A stretch of 64,000 bases of DNA from Laburnicola sp. R22_1 (taxonomy: Eukaryota > Ascomycota > Dothideomycetes > Pleosporales > Didymosphaeriaceae). Below are positions 34,960-47,434 of this stretch, piece by piece. The stretch's first letter is position 1. The number at the start of each line of letters is the position of its first letter. A program made the translations under genes and the position numbers. The notes under the pieces were generated by a model. That model was not told where the DNA came from. It saw only the letters and a list, made by a program, of their open reading frames with translations, and searched no databases. The stretch is from the NCBI GenBank assembly GCA_014281115.1, contig JACONQ010000017.1, forward strand, positions 1,984,001-2,048,000. Direction: 5' to 3'.

Positions 34960-36519
34960 CTCCGGTCAGGGTACTGGGTCGAAGATCTGTGCGAGTTGCT
35001 GTACCTTCGAGCGGGCTCTCTGTGGGAGGCCTGCGCCTCGGCCTCTTCTGACTGTGGGCAGGAGGGTTCTAGCAGTTAGCGGGTGCTTATCGTCAATTGT
35101 TAGCAGGTGTACTGCGAAGCAAAGCTTGCATGTCTTAAGTGCCACTGCCGCTGAAGGGAGACCTGCGTCCCTAAAGACGGCGGTGGTGGGTGTGGTCCGA
35201 TAGGCCGGTACGACGGCTCTACATGCCTGCTTGAGGACTTTGTCGAGTGCGTCAATGTGCCAGCCCAGTCGGGTGCTTACCACAGCGCTTCTCGATTGGC
35301 ACGTGATTCTGGAGGGCTTTGTCCTGCCTCCGTACCAGGCCTCCGCGCCGTACAGGAGCCGTGGGAGGACGCAGGCGACCACCGCCTTGCGGAGGGACCC
35401 CGGTGGGGGGCCGTGTTTGATCCGAGCCAGGCTGCGGATGTGATGTGCGACCACCCTTGTCTTGGCGGCGCGAGTCGCGACGTGGGCCTTGAAGGTCAGC
35501 TTCCTGTCAAACCACACGCCTAGCCAGCGCAAGGCCCTGTTCTCACTTGTGGGGAGAATGGGGTGTATGGTGAGGTTCTCGTCGACGGTACAGGGAGGAG
35601 CGTAGTCTCCTTTCTGCCATGTAAGGTGGATCATTTCGAGCTTGTCTGGTGAGAAAGCGATCTTGTTGTCCGCGCCGTATCCGTTAATCTTGCGGACGTC
35701 TTTGGCGAGTTGTTCAACGTTAAGGTCAAGGCTGTGCGAGGCTCTGTATAGGCAGATATCATTAGCATATCCGAATTGCAGTGTGGTGTCCTGGAGGAGG
35801 AGTTCCGCCAGGTACAGCATGTAGATAACTGGTGAAAGGGGCGAGCCCTATGGGGTGCCGCAAGCCACTAGGTGGCGGCTAGATCAGTGTTGGCTATAGC
35901 GAACAAGTATGTGTTGGTTCGTAAGAATGTTGCGCATAAGCACGAGGACTTTTTGGTGCCAGCCTTGTTCTTTCATTCAGTGTAGCAGTCGGTTAACGAG
36001 GAGGGCGTCAAAGGCCAGTTCCACTTCGTGGGTGAAGGCGGCAATCAAGTCCATGGCTGACCTTTTTGGCAGAGCCCCCCCGTGTTGGGGGCTTAGTACG
36101 CCGTGCAGCACAGCTAAGTGGGCTATGCGCCGGGCGACAATCCTTTCGAATCCCTTGCCGAGGCAGAGTAGCATGGCGAGGGGTCTTATAGAGCCTGGGA
36201 CCGTGTCGTCCTTCTTGCCGAGCTTCTTGATGAACACGATCTCCCCGTCCATCCAGGCGGCAGGATAGTAATCGAGTTCAAGTAGGTCGCGGTAGATGTC
36301 GCAGACATACTGTCCAATGTAGTTCCAGCATGCTGTAAGCAGCCGGACGGTTATGCCATCAGCGCCTGGTGAGGTGCTAGAGACCCCAATCACGCAGCGC
36401 TCCGTCTCTTCGATAGACAGGTACGTGTCCCAAGGGATGATGTGGTTCTCTTGTGGGGAGGGCGGTTCTGGCAGGTTGTCCTCTGCTGTAAATCTGCAGA
36501 GCAGTGCTTGTTGAAGCAT
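34960..36519 (-). pseudogene. LINE ORF2, reverse transcriptase domain
   Basis: Two open pieces, 36519-35977 and 35820-34966, separated by a few stops. Motifs: SPGADGITVRLL, IRPLAMLLCLGKGFERIVA, LSPQHGGALPKRSAMDLI, GSPLSPVIYMLYLAELL and FGYANDICLY. The catalytic YADD box reads YAND, so an active-site Asp is lost. Thumb-like sequence follows to TARTLLPTVRRGRG. Confidence 0.88.
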
Positions 36520-36786
36520 CTTAGCCTTGTCTTTGTCTTTAGTCGCCTCTATGCCTCTAAAGACTATTGGCGCCTAGGTTCTAGTGGGTTCTAGCTTATG
36601 CTAATTAATAATTCAGAAGAGTTCCTGGTTGTCTTCTGCGTTGTCTATAGTGTGTCGCTAGTATTCCTTCTTTGCCTTGCGGACTGTCGCTAGGAAAGTG
36701 CGCGTCTCCTTGAAAGGGCCCTGGCTGGTGTGGCCGTCTAGCGAGTTTAAGTGTGCCCAATAAGCTTGTTTGCAGGCGTCTGTCTA

Positions 36787-37690
36787 CTAGGGCGCTGAAT
36801 GGCCTGTGCCTCTTTTCTTCCTGCCTGCTGTCTTTAGGGCGTTAGTAAGGACTTCTTCTAAGGCAGCGACGCGCCTGTCAACGTGCTCGCGGGTCCATGG
36901 CCTATCTGAGCTAGGAGCGCCCTTTATCCTATTAGTGACAGTGTTAACAAATAACGGGAGCTTTATAGTGGGGACCCTATATTGGAACTGGTTGAGCGGC
37001 TCCTGTCCTCTGCTGGGTATTGTGGTAACTAGCATGTTGTGGTCTGAGCCGCAGTTCATGTCCGACCGTACAGCTGTGGTAGCGAAGGGGATGTTACAGA
37101 AAGAGAGGTCTATGATGTGTCCCGCCCGGTGGGTGGGGACTCCGAGCTCGCCAATGTAATTCATGCCGCTGTCTGTGGCCCATTGGGCCAGTTCAGCGCC
37201 GCCCTGTGTAGTTGTAACACTAGGTTTGAATATGTTGTGTTTAGCGTTGAGGTCGCCCCTAGCAAGGCACCTATTAGGCAGGGTAAGGTGGGTAATGTAG
37301 TCGAGAACGGGCGTAGTCTGTGGCGCCCGGTAGGCATTAAGTATTAAGATTCCGTTAACATTAATCCACTGCATGTCCCAGTCATAAAGTGGAGTACGTG
37401 GTGTAATTTTCAATCGGTTGCCCTTATAGGTAAAGATAAGGACTTGGGGGCGTTCTGCCTCCCAGGTCTCCTGGCTGTCCCAGCCGTCCACTAGTAGGTG
37501 GAGGTTATAGCTAGGGTGGTTTAAAGTGCGTGTGCCTGGCTAGGTAGCCGGCTCTTGCATGCAAATAATGTTGATGCCCTCTATAAAAGCGATCTTGAGG
37601 GCGGCTGTGTGTGCTGGGCCGCTTCTGCCAACATTTGTCCAGCATACTTTGATGTTAGGGTCCCTACGTAGGGTAAATCTGCGGCGGTTG
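36787..37690 (-). pseudogene. LINE ORF2, endonuclease domain
   Basis: Apurinic-type endonuclease fold: INIICMQEP upstream, then NGILILNAYRAP, RCLARGDLNAKHN, IDLSFCNIPFATTAV and CGSDHNMLVTTIP, matching the GDxNxxH and SDH motifs of LINE endonucleases. The frame is open from 37491 to 36787, with stops beyond both ends. Confidence 0.85.
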
Positions 37691-39306
37691 TTCCTTATTA
37701 ACTTAAGGATTCGTCCATGGTCTGGTCCTCCTGTAAGGAGGACTGAGTGTGATCTTCTTGTCTCGCGCTTCTAGCAGAGAGCGCGGCGAGGTTTAGGCTG
37801 CCGCTAATAGGCGCAGAGGATCGCATAGGCCTGCTTAATAAGCGTGGGGCCGCTTGTCGTAAGGCGGTGTCGGGGTACAGGGTCGAGCGTCGAGGTCCTC
37901 TTGGGGGACGATGGCTTAGGGCCATCAGTTCCTGCTCTGGCTGATCTGGTAGTGTCAGCATGGGTTCAGTTTGAGTGTCTGTCTAAACGTTAGCCCTGGC
38001 GGGGGCGGCGTTATTGCCGTCAAGAGGGGCTTCTTCTCTAGTGTCGTCTTCTCCGCTAGGGGAGGTGTCTTGGCCCTGGGCGGTAAGCTTAGATTAAGGC
38101 TATAGGTTGTGTAGCTAGTTAAAGGCCTTCTATCCAGCGCGTCTCAGTGTCGCCAGTTCGCGGCGAGTCGGTCGGATAATGCGATTGTTCACCCGCCTGG
38201 GTTTCACTAAGCAGGTAGGGTCGTCTGCGGCGTGTGGGCCGCGGCAGTTAGGGCATTATTGCTTGTAAGCGCAGTTGTCTCCTATTGGGCCTTCGTGCTC
38301 GCTAGGTTTCTTTCCGCAGTTGCGGCAGCAGGGTGCGCGTGTGCATCGTGCCGCGTTGCAGTAGCCCTGGCAGCCAGGGTCATGGCGTTCTATAGCCCGC
38401 TTCTTAATTATCTCGCGGGATAGGTCGCTGGCACCAAAGAGGCAGAAAGCCGCCGCAGGCTTTTCAAAGGACACTATCCAGGTAATGTGTCCAAATTAAT
38501 TAGGGCCGTGTCGGGAGGGGCGGCAGTTAGTAGGGTGTTGTTTTGTCTGCGTGTAAGCCTCTTCCGCTACCATCTGGAGGGAGTAGGGCACGTCTTCCCC
38601 TAGCAGCGAGCGGTAGCTGCTAGGTACTCCAGGTACGGCGTAGTTAACCCATCGCATGGGCAACTCAGCGCTGTCAGCTTCAATGGATCTCATCATTAAT
38701 TCCTTCTTTTCCTGTTCCATGAGTTGCTGTCGTATGTCGTTAGAGGCTGGGGTGATGGCCCACCCCGTGCGGGTCCTTGTGGCCATAGGGATAGCGCTGA
38801 GGTCAAGCCCTGTAGCGGCGCAGATAGCCGTTCGTACAGCGAAGGCAGAGGTTTAACCTAGCTAGTTGGCCAGGTTTGCGACTGTGAGCAAGATCTATAG
38901 GTCTGCTGCCTGTCTAGGTGTAGTTTGCCGCTTGGCTGTGGTTATGGATTTCCTGCTGCTAGCTGTGGTTATGTATCCGCTGTCTCTGTGGGAGGCGGAT
39001 GCCACACTTGCCTATGTCCTCTAAGGCTGGGCGGCAAGATCGCTGTCGCTGTCTGTGGTATAGGCGGTGGTTGTCGAGTCGTAGCCAGTCCTAACTACAT
39101 TAGGACAAAGGCTTGGCGTGGCTGAATTTTTCAGTGTCTGTATAAGGCAGTTGCGGAGGGTAGAGGCAGCCACCAGCTCCTCTAGGCGCTTAAGATTAGC
39201 GATGCAGTGGTCAATAGCTTCAGCCATAGCTATTGCAACTTTCTCCTAGGTCTCTGCCGCCTTGCGCGCAGCTGTAAGGTGGGAGTTAAGGGCGTTGGCT
39301 ACTATA

Positions 39307-41404
39307 CCGTGTTTCATCACCTGACGATCGGCCCCACCGGACGATCGATTTTCCGCCTCAACAGCCCAACTTCGGCACCTTTTGCAACGCTCTATACAAC
39401 GAATATGGCCGAATTAAGTGCTGCTCTTGACTATTTGAGCTCGCTGAGCATCTCTGAGAAGCCTAATTACACCAAAGTCGCTCAAAAATATGGCTGCGAT
39501 CGCAATACGTTGTCGCGCCGGCATCGCAGGGTGCAGGGCACGCGCGACGCGCTGGCCGACAGCCAGCGCCTCCTCAACACCCAACAGGAAACTGAGCTTC
39601 TACAATATATTAATGGCCTTTGCGAACGAGGATTACCCCTACAAAGGAGATGATACGAAATTTCGCATCAGAAATAGCTGGGAAGCCTGCTGGCAAAAAC
39701 TGGGTTGACCGATTTATACGACGCCACAAAGTCGACCTACTTTCCCACTGGACCTCTGGTATAGACGCCTCACGTAAACGCGCCGACTCTGCCTTCAAGT
39801 ACGCCCTATATTTCGAGCTCCTACGTAAAAAGATTGAGCAGTATAACGTCGACAAGCGCCACATGTACAATATGGATGAGAAGGGTTTCCTAATTGGGGT
39901 GCTGTCAAAAATGAAGCGTGTCTTCTCCCGACAGCGCTATGAGAGCGGCGGCATTAAACAAATGCTCCAGGACGGCAATCGCGAGTGGATTACAACGCTA
40001 GCATGTATTTGCGCTGATGGAAGCTCTCTTACGCCTTGCTTGATTTATCAAGCGCAGTCAAACAATATACAAGACACCTGGTTACAAGATTTTGACGATT
40101 CCTTACACAAAGCTTTCTTTGCGGTATCACCAAGTGGATGGACGAACAACGATTTAGGCCTAGCATGGGTCAAACAGGTGTTTGACAGGGAGACTAAGGC
40201 AAAGGCGCGCCGCGATTATCGTCTACTACTCCTTGACGGCCATGGATCGCATGTTACAATGGAGTTTATTGACTACTGCGATCAAAATAAGATCCTCCTG
40301 GCTATCTATCCACCTCATTCAACCCATACGCTCCAGCCGCTCGACGTCGCGCTATTCAAGCCTCTCAGCACTGCCTACTCCGCTGAACTTACTGAGTACT
40401 TAGATAAGTGCCAGGGCCTCTCAAGAGTCACAAAGCGCGACTTCTTCGCTATGTTTGAGAGGGCCTGGCAGTGCTCCTTTCAAGAAAACACGATCTGCAG
40501 CGCCTTTAAGGCCACTGGCGTAGTGCCTTTCAACCCCCAAGTAATCCTTCAGCGCTTTAATAATATAGACCTAGAGCGGCCATCCTCAAGCGACAGCAGC
40601 TCTTCTGTACTTAGCGCTTCAGATTGGCGTAAAATTGAGAGACTCTTGCGCCAGGTTGTCTCTGATACTTACGCTGAGGGGTCCCGGCAGCTCTCCCGCA
40701 CTATGCACTCAATTTCAGTGCGCAACACCCTCCTGAACCATGAAAATACGCGTTTACAAGAAGCGCTAGCCCAGAAGAAGCGCCCTACGCAAGGAAAGCC
40801 TCTACTGCTTGAACCACCTGCAGATTACGCTGGCGGCGCAATATTTTAGTCCCCGCAAAGGTCAAGGAAGCTCGCCAACGCCAGGCACAAAAAGATCAGG
40901 AGGCAAAGGCTAAGGAGCAAGAGAAGGAGCAGAGGAAGGCTATCCAGGAGGAGCAGAGGCGTACAAAGGCTATACAAGAGGAGGAGCGCGCCCAGGGCCC
41001 TGGCGTCAACCCAGGCGCTTCGGGCACCAAAAGCAAGGCCCCCAAAGGCATCCAAGAAGCTCCTCTCCCACTCCAAAACACCTCCAAGGTGACGCGCAAG
41101 GGCAAGGAGAAGGTTATTACGCCTCCTTTAATTGATGAGGAGGATGTAGAGTACAACTTTTCATCTGTTGTAGATGTGGCGCCTACGCCAGCGCGTACAC
41201 GCCGGGGTCGCTCTTTACGGCTCCCTGAGCGTTATCGCACCTAATAAAGTATCGCGATCGTCTCCTATGCCTCTCAAAAGCTCTCCACCAAAAAATCTGG
41301 CCTGTATACAATTTGTATTGCGTTGTACAGCTTCAAAAGTTGTACGCACGGACCCTGCCAAATCGATCGTCAGGTGGGGCCGATCGTCGGGTGATGAAAC
41401 ACGG
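39307..41404 (+). mobile_element. Young Fot1/pogo element, copy 2
   Basis: 2098 bp, one base shorter than copies 1 and 3, otherwise the same by eye. TA duplications at 39305-39306 and 41405-41406. Inserted in LINE ORF1, opposite to the LINE reading direction. Confidence 0.96.
39405..40849 (+). pseudogene. Fot1 transposase, copy 2, one-base frameshift
   Basis: Same as copy 1 except that a run of five C has become four C (39636-39639), shifting frame after the word ERGLP at about residue 78, inside the second HTH. Downstream the normal frame reopens (from about 39620) and continues to the shared TAG at 40847-40849. The DNA-binding part is therefore disconnected from the DDE core; the element could still be mobilised in trans because its ends are intact. 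Confidence 0.93.
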
Positions 41405-41699
41405 TATCTATAGCAGCTTCTGGGCGGATAGGCACGCCTCCACCAAAGGAAAGGCGTCTAGGAGGGCGGACATTGGTCTGTTGGCGCTTCCTGGAGGGGT
41501 GCTGGATGTTAGTCTGCCGCGCAGACTTAGGGTCTGGGGGGCGAGTCACTGTAGAGGCCCCTGGAGGGGGCCTCTGAGGCGTCTCTATCGCTATCATCAA
41601 CCCACCGCACGCGTGCGGTGCCTGGGGATGGCTAGGAGTCGGATTTCAGATGAAACTGAGATAAACGAGATAAAGATTTAGCAATTTTACCACTTTCTC

Positions 41700-44573
41700 A
41701 AAATTCCAAAAGTTGGTGAAGGTGTCTCTACTACTTAAGGAAGGCTGTATGGGAAATAGAGAGAAAATAGAATTTACCACACACTTATTATACGATACTA
41801 TATAGAATACTACTCTCTACTTACTATACCTCTATTATATAACTGCGAGTGTAGATTTCTATATAGGGTCTATATATATTAGCTTAGTAGTTATAAAAAA
41901 GCACGTTTAAACTTACTAAGTAAACTTAGTAAGCTTAGTATATATAGCTCTTATGTAAAGTCTTTTATATGCAAAGCTTACTTTATAAAAAGACTATAGT
42001 TTAAACTTCAGAAGAAAAATAAAGCTTTAGCGCAGCCACGCTATAGGCTATTTCTTCTTTGTAATTTTAAGTATTATAAACCTACTATTTAGATTATTAT
42101 AAACAATATAAGTTAATATATTAATAGGTATATAGTTTCTCATAAGTAGAATAAAAGTAATATATACTAAATATACGTTTATTATTCTATTACTATTAAA
42201 TTAACTTTATAGCCAGCTATATAAGTAAAATAGTTATATGCCTATATAGCTAAAATAAAGGTTTATATAGTATATATAGCGTATAGAAAAAATAGTGTAA
42301 TATAAAAAATTTCTAGTAGTTACTTATTATTTAATTTATTCTATCTACGCGTAAATAATAAAGAAAAAGTCTATAGAGTACAGACTAAAGCGCATAGGCA
42401 TTATATACTGTAATATACTTATATAATGCCTATTATATAAAATCTTAATAATATTAAGAAGTCCTTGCCTATATAGTATATAGACACTAGCAACTTTTTA
42501 TTTTTAATATTACTACTAGTTGCTTCTAGCCCTGTCTTTCTTTGTATAGAGCTATTTACTTTTTACTCTTTGCACTATCCTTTTATTATATTTCTCTCTA
42601 CTATCTATTTTAGTAGAATAAATTATTTAATAGATAACTTTATATAAACCTAAAATTCCTTTATTTATAAGAAGATTATGTTAAGTAATTAGTTATTATA
42701 GTTATAATTAGATTATTAGTAGTAGTAAAGTAATTAGGCTAATAGTAGACTATAATTAAGATTGTAGTAGTAGTGTACTATTTTTATAGAAGTAATCTTT
42801 CTTAGTGTATTTATATAGTATTTATTTAGGTAGTATAATTAGGTAATTGTGTACTATTAAGATAGTATAATTAGACAATTGTGTAGTATTAGGTATTAAT
42901 AGTAAAAAAGTTAAATAATTAAGATTAAGGCTCTATATAGAGGAAGAAGGCATAAAAAGCTAACTTTCTTCTCTTTAGTCTATTCTTCTCTATTCCTAAC
43001 TTTAAATATTTCTTTATACGTATTTCCTATCTCTAGCTTTTTTTATTATAATGCCTTATTTTTTTATAGTACTAGTAAGTTAACTATTATAGCAAATGGC
43101 TTTTTAACCCACTAGTAACTAAGTTAGTCTTTTTAGCTTTACCTTTATTATATAAAATGCGTCTAGGGAAAAAATTTATATTATATTACTAACTATATCT
43201 ATAATATATTTTATAAGCAAGCTAGCTATAAAGTAAGCTAGCCACTTTAACTAAGACACTACTAACTTAGGCATTGTAATTGCTATTAATACTATTAACA
43301 CAATCTAAAAATAGCCTACTAAAAGTAATATTTAATTTAGAAAATACTTTTCTAAGCTTCTATTAAGTTTGCGTATTATATCTAGACTTACTACACTTAT
43401 TATAGAGCCTTTAGTGTAGTACACTATCCTTTATACTTTCTTTTCTACTATTTTATACTCTTTACTTTTTATAGAATACGTTTTTTTAGCTAGTAGAGTC
43501 TCTCTAGCCTACATACGTATTCTTTTTTGTAATTTTTACTTTGTATCAGCTATATTTGCCTCTTTAAGCTTTATAATATAAGCCTTTATTAGCTTAGATT
43601 TATGCGCTATCTTTTGCGTACCTTTTATAAATAATAATAATACTTATTTAGGTTCTATTAGGATGCTCTAGATAGCGCTTAAAAACTTCTTTAAAACTAG
43701 TGTAGAGTGCTTTCTAATTTTGTATATATTGCTAGGTGTTTATAACTAACTAGTATAAAAGTTTAAAAAGTACTTTAATAAAAATTCTTACTATTTTTAG
43801 TATAAAGTTTATTACGAAAGGCTATTTGTATAAAGAATAAATTAAAGGTTTTCTTTTTTCTTTAATTCTAGAGGTTTTTAATTCTAAAGAAGATTTTTCT
43901 TTAAATCCTTTTAGAATCCTAGAGCTTATATATAAAGACTAAGCTATATATATAAATAGAATAAATATAATCTAAAACTTTAAATTAACTCCATCTTTCA
44001 TAATAAGAAAAAAATAAAAAAAAATAGTTAGAGTCCTTAAATATAAAATAGCTTTATCTAAAAATACTATTATTAATAGCTAGTTATCTTAGAATATAGT
44101 GAATACTAAATAGTTTTATTTTATTTTAAGTTAGTAAAATAAATTTTATACTAATCTCTTTTACTTTAAATAAATATATTATATAAAATTTTATAAAAGA
44201 AGTATAAGTATAGTATTAAAAAGTATATAAATTAATAAATATAACTTATATTATAAAGATATAAATTAGATATTAGTATGAAGAAATATATATACTTTTT
44301 CTTTACTACTACTTTACTTTTTAGCTTTAACTATTATATAATAAGTAGTCTTTATCTATACTTAATATTTTTTTCTAAGACTTAGTATTTTAACTTAAAT
44401 AATAGAAATATATAATTTAGATTTCGTATTCTATAAATATTAAATATTCTAGAGCGCTAGACGCACTTATCTTTTTAAAACTAGCCTTAACTTACCTTTT
44501 TAAATATTTTTAAGTATAAAGGAATATATATACTCTCTCTACTACTATTTTATTTTATTTTTACTTTAACTAC
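41700..44573. other. Extremely AT-rich, RIP-like block
   Basis: Nearly 2.9 kb of TA-, TTA- and CTA-rich DNA with very few G or C clusters and no frame over 60 codons on either strand. This is the end state of repeated C-to-T mutation of repeats. No family can be read. Short tandem-like pieces occur, for example two near-identical stretches around 42825-42890. Confidence 0.8.
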
Positions 44574-44755
44574 TGTAAGACTGCCGCATGGCTGTATGGT
44601 CGGTCCTTGGTCACATGACCTCGGCCGGAATAACCTTATGCCTAGCCTCACCCATACACCTTCAGGCCCTCGGTCCTCCATAGTAATGACACACCTCTTT
44701 TCTCATGGTCAACCCATATATCACTATAAATTACTGTAATCTCCACTATCTTACA
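44574..44755. mobile_element. Solo-LTR-like insertion, 182 bp
   Basis: A GC-normal island inside AT-rich DNA. It begins TGTAAGA and ends TCTTACA, a 7 bp perfect inverted terminus with the TG..CA ends of LTRs. It is flanked by the direct repeat ACTAC at 44569-44573 and 44756-44760, a 5 bp target duplication as made by Copia and Gypsy integrases. No tRNA primer site or coding sequence is attached, which fits a solo LTR left by recombination. It has escaped the mutation of its surroundings, so it is younger. A small MITE is the alternative. Confidence 0.78.
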
Positions 44756-44760
44756 ACTAC

Positions 44761-45249
44761 TATGTAATTACTAGTCTCTATTTATATTTAATCTTTTCTC
44801 TTAAATATTCTATTAATACTAAATTATTAAAATGTAATAGAATTTATAATATATTTAATATAATTTCTAGAATATAATATATATATAATTAGATATTAAT
44901 ATCCTTATAGTATTTATATTTAATCTATTTCTTAATTTATTATTTAGATTTGCTTAGGATATATTATTAACTTATTATACTTTAAAAATTACTATTATAT
45001 TTATAATCTATATCTTCTTTTTTATTATGTACTCTTATTTAAGAACTAAGTCTTCAGACCTCTTAGAGCTAGCTACTCTTTTAGGACTTTAATACTTTCC
45101 TATTATAGAATCGAAAGTCTAAAGATTTTATTATAAACTTTAAGAAATAGCTTTGTTTTTTTAGGTAATAATATAATTCTAGGTTTTATGTAGACCTTAG
45201 CAAACATTAATAACTAGAAAGTAGTATAGATAGGTTCTCTTTATAGCCT
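44761..45249. other. AT-rich flank next to the catabolic cluster
   Basis: Continuation of the RIP-like AT-rich block up to the P450 stop codon. No gene seen. The composition changes sharply to coding within about 20 bp of the stop at 45250. Confidence 0.6.
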
Positions 45250-46996
45250 TCATACATGCCTTCTTTTAAGTATACAATTGCATTCTGCAGCCTTATTAAA
45301 AAACCCTTCCCGAACTAATGTAGGTTCCTTGTTCGCCCTCTCTACATCAAAAAGTTTGAAAAGAGTCGCTAGACACTTCAAAATCTCCATCCATGCGAAA
45401 CTGTGTACGCCGTTAGTGTCCCGGAATGTGCACGTCTCTGTTAAGGAAATTAAGGTACCTTCGTCCAATACATGCGCGTGGGCCCGTGGAGAACGGTAAG
45501 AAGTATTCGAGCAGCTCGTTGGCCTCTGCATCGGTCCATCTCTCAGGACGGAACTCACCAGGGTTAGCAAAGACGCGCTCGTCGGATAGTAAACCGGCGG
45601 TTGGCATGCTGACTGTAACCTACATGGTAATCGAGATTAGCACTTTAAATCATTCGATCATGGCAGGGGGAGTCAAGTTGCGACGTACTCCACCTGGAAA
45701 GAATTCTCCTGCAATCATCTTCCCGCCGGCTGGCACCACTCGTGGCAGTCCAGTTGCACTTGTAGGCCGTACACGCATGACTTCACGCAAGGTCGCCATA
45801 AGTAGTGGAAGATTCTCGGCGGCCTTGTTCGAAGCGACCCAATCATCATCTTGCTCGCCTGGAAATGCAACGTCTATTTCTTGCTGGAGCCTCTTCTGAA
45901 GACTGTGATCTCGAGACACGAAGTCAACGAAATTAGTCATTGTGCTGCTGGTAGTATCGCTTCCTCCCACGATGAAGCTGATGGACTCGGCGATAATTTC
46001 GCTCTCCAATAGAGGGTCTTTTCCATGTTGGGCACGGAACAGGTACGACAACAGGTCGCTTCGGTCCTCGGTCGCTGCTTTGCGGTTTTGGTAAGCATTA
46101 CGGCCAATCTTCTCAAGGTTTGCAGTCGCTCTGAGGCCAGCGCTCCAAAAAGAATCCAAGTAGTTGTACTTCATCCAGGGCCGAATCCAAGTTGGCAATG
46201 ATCCGAGAGCATTCAGGACTTCTCCTCTTGTGTCAATTGTCGCGATAAGATTGAGTGGGTCGTGACCTCTTTCAATAAACCCAAAAGACGTACCAAAGGA
46301 GAAACTGCCGATGATATCGAACGCAAGGTAATTGGCTGCGTGTATCAGTCAGATGAAGGACCTAGAGGAAGATTGACGGCAAAGACTTACTCCACACAGC
46401 GAAGTCCACGGTAGTGGAGCCTCCTGCGTCGTCGACCATGCCCAACAAGGCTCTTCTCCACTTGATCAGCTCAGTAGTCATGTGCGGCTCAAAATCGGAG
46501 AGGGCCCTTGCAGAAAATGCAGGATTGATGTACTTGCGCTTCCGCTGGTGCAGCGGCACGCTTCTGGCATTGAAGACGACTGGCGTGACCTGGAGGAATG
46601 CATCGTAGAAGTCAGACTTAATGCAGCCCGACTTGTGGCCGTATATCTCGGTTGCCGCATCCGGGTTATTGATGGATATGTGGTTGGGCGCAATGCGAAC
46701 AAAGTCGCCGTGTTTCGCGTGCTCCTTCATCACGGCGACGGAACGCCTCGTCTGACGACATTGTCTGGCAATCCAAAAAGAAGAATATCTGGCGAAAAAT
46801 GGGCCAGGGAACTTGCGCAGTGGGGACAAATATGGCAGAGCCGCGAAGAGGACCTATGGCGTGGGTAAGCGGTGAACGGCTGGCGAGGGCGCCGGCATAC
46901 CACAAGGAGCCCGATACACAACGAGAGCATTCCGGCTCTACCAACCTGGGAAACGGCTGCGCCCGAGTCGCCTTGGACTATACGAGAGAGACCCAT
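45250..46996 (-). CDS. Cytochrome P450, CYP53-like
   Basis: Heme monooxygenase, probably anchored in the ER. Five exons on the minus strand (46996-46901, 46853-46391, 46335-45689, 45619-45459, 45400-45250) join in frame to 505 aa. The first intron (47 bp) is inferred: it links a hydrophobic segment MLSLCIGLLV to VLFAALPYLSPLRKFPGP, giving a membrane anchor plus the Pro-rich hinge. Other motifs: HGDFVRIAPNHISINNPDA, I-helix FIVGGSDTTSS, ExxR in TLREVMRVRP, FRPERW, and the heme loop FSTGPRACIG with Cys452. The word order (YGHKSGCIKSDFYDAF, REGFFNKAAEC) resembles benzoate 4-hydroxylase type P450s; that substrate is inference. It is divergent from the Zn2Cys6 gene across 438 bp. It is complete although it abuts RIP-type DNA. 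Confidence 0.9.
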
Positions 46997-47434
46997 TGGT
47001 ATGAATGTGTGAGAGCCACCAGCAACAAACTGTTCGAACGACCCACAACTTGGACAATTAGACAGCTGGCGGTCGCCTTATGCATGGCTTGGCTCGGCTT
47101 GCGACACCAGGCCCGTTGGTTTTGATATGAATTGTATGCGAAGGGACGCCCACTCAATACGCGGATGCGGGGAAAACGGCAGACGGTGTCATGTTACAGT
47201 TCGTTGCTGGGGTTGTCTATCCCCGCCGCGGAAAGTGAGAGAGTTTGGGAGGGAGAGCACGGAGGGTGGAGAGGTCGGCCGAGCTGTTACCCGCCCCGAC
47301 CCGAGGGTTCCGTGTATATCTCCGCCCACTCCCCGCCGTAGTGATAGTAAGAAATTCTTTGCCACTCCCGGTCCCGCACACTCACACGTACCCCTCCAAC
47401 TTGTCTCCCGCCTTCTCCCCGGCCTCCGCTGGTC
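46997..47434. promoter_or_regulatory. Divergent promoter between P450 and Zn2Cys6 regulator
   Basis: 438 bp separating two outward-facing starts. Sequence of normal composition. I see no inverted CGG triplet pair of which I am sure, so no operator is proposed. Confidence 0.5.

Larger units (their letters stand above)
37700..41600 (-). pseudogene. LINE ORF1 (gag-like) with zinc knuckles, split by Fot1 copy 2
   Basis: Starts near 41600-41597 (MIAIETPQRPPPGASTVTRP), runs to RPEAAID at the insertion, and resumes below 39305 as VANALNSHLTAARKAAET; one TA copy keeps the frame. Further parts are AMAEAIDHCIANLKRLEELV, LPMRWVNYAVPGVPSSYRSL and SDLSREIIKKRAIERHDPGC, followed by Cys/His knuckles CCRNCGKKPSEHEGPIGDNC and CPNCRGPHAADDPTC. 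It binds RNA in this family. Many stops. Confidence 0.8.
34006..41690 (-). mobile_element. Tad-like non-LTR (LINE) retrotransposon, RIP-damaged, interrupted
   Basis: Minus-strand element. ORF1 (gag-like) begins near 41600 and contains CCHC-type knuckles. ORF2 carries an AP-type endonuclease, reverse transcriptase and a C-terminal RNase H, the domain order of fungal Tad/I-clade LINEs. The Fot1 copy at 39307-41404 splits ORF1. Numerous TAG/TAA codons, mostly in Gln or Trp positions, break all frames. The 5' end is probably just above 41.6 kb and the 3' end between 33.5 and 34.0 kb; no poly-A tail was recognised. Confidence 0.88.

Noticed and set aside
35231..35523. Plus-strand frames inside the LINE
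   Set aside because: They are antisense to the reverse transcriptase region and have no independent support.
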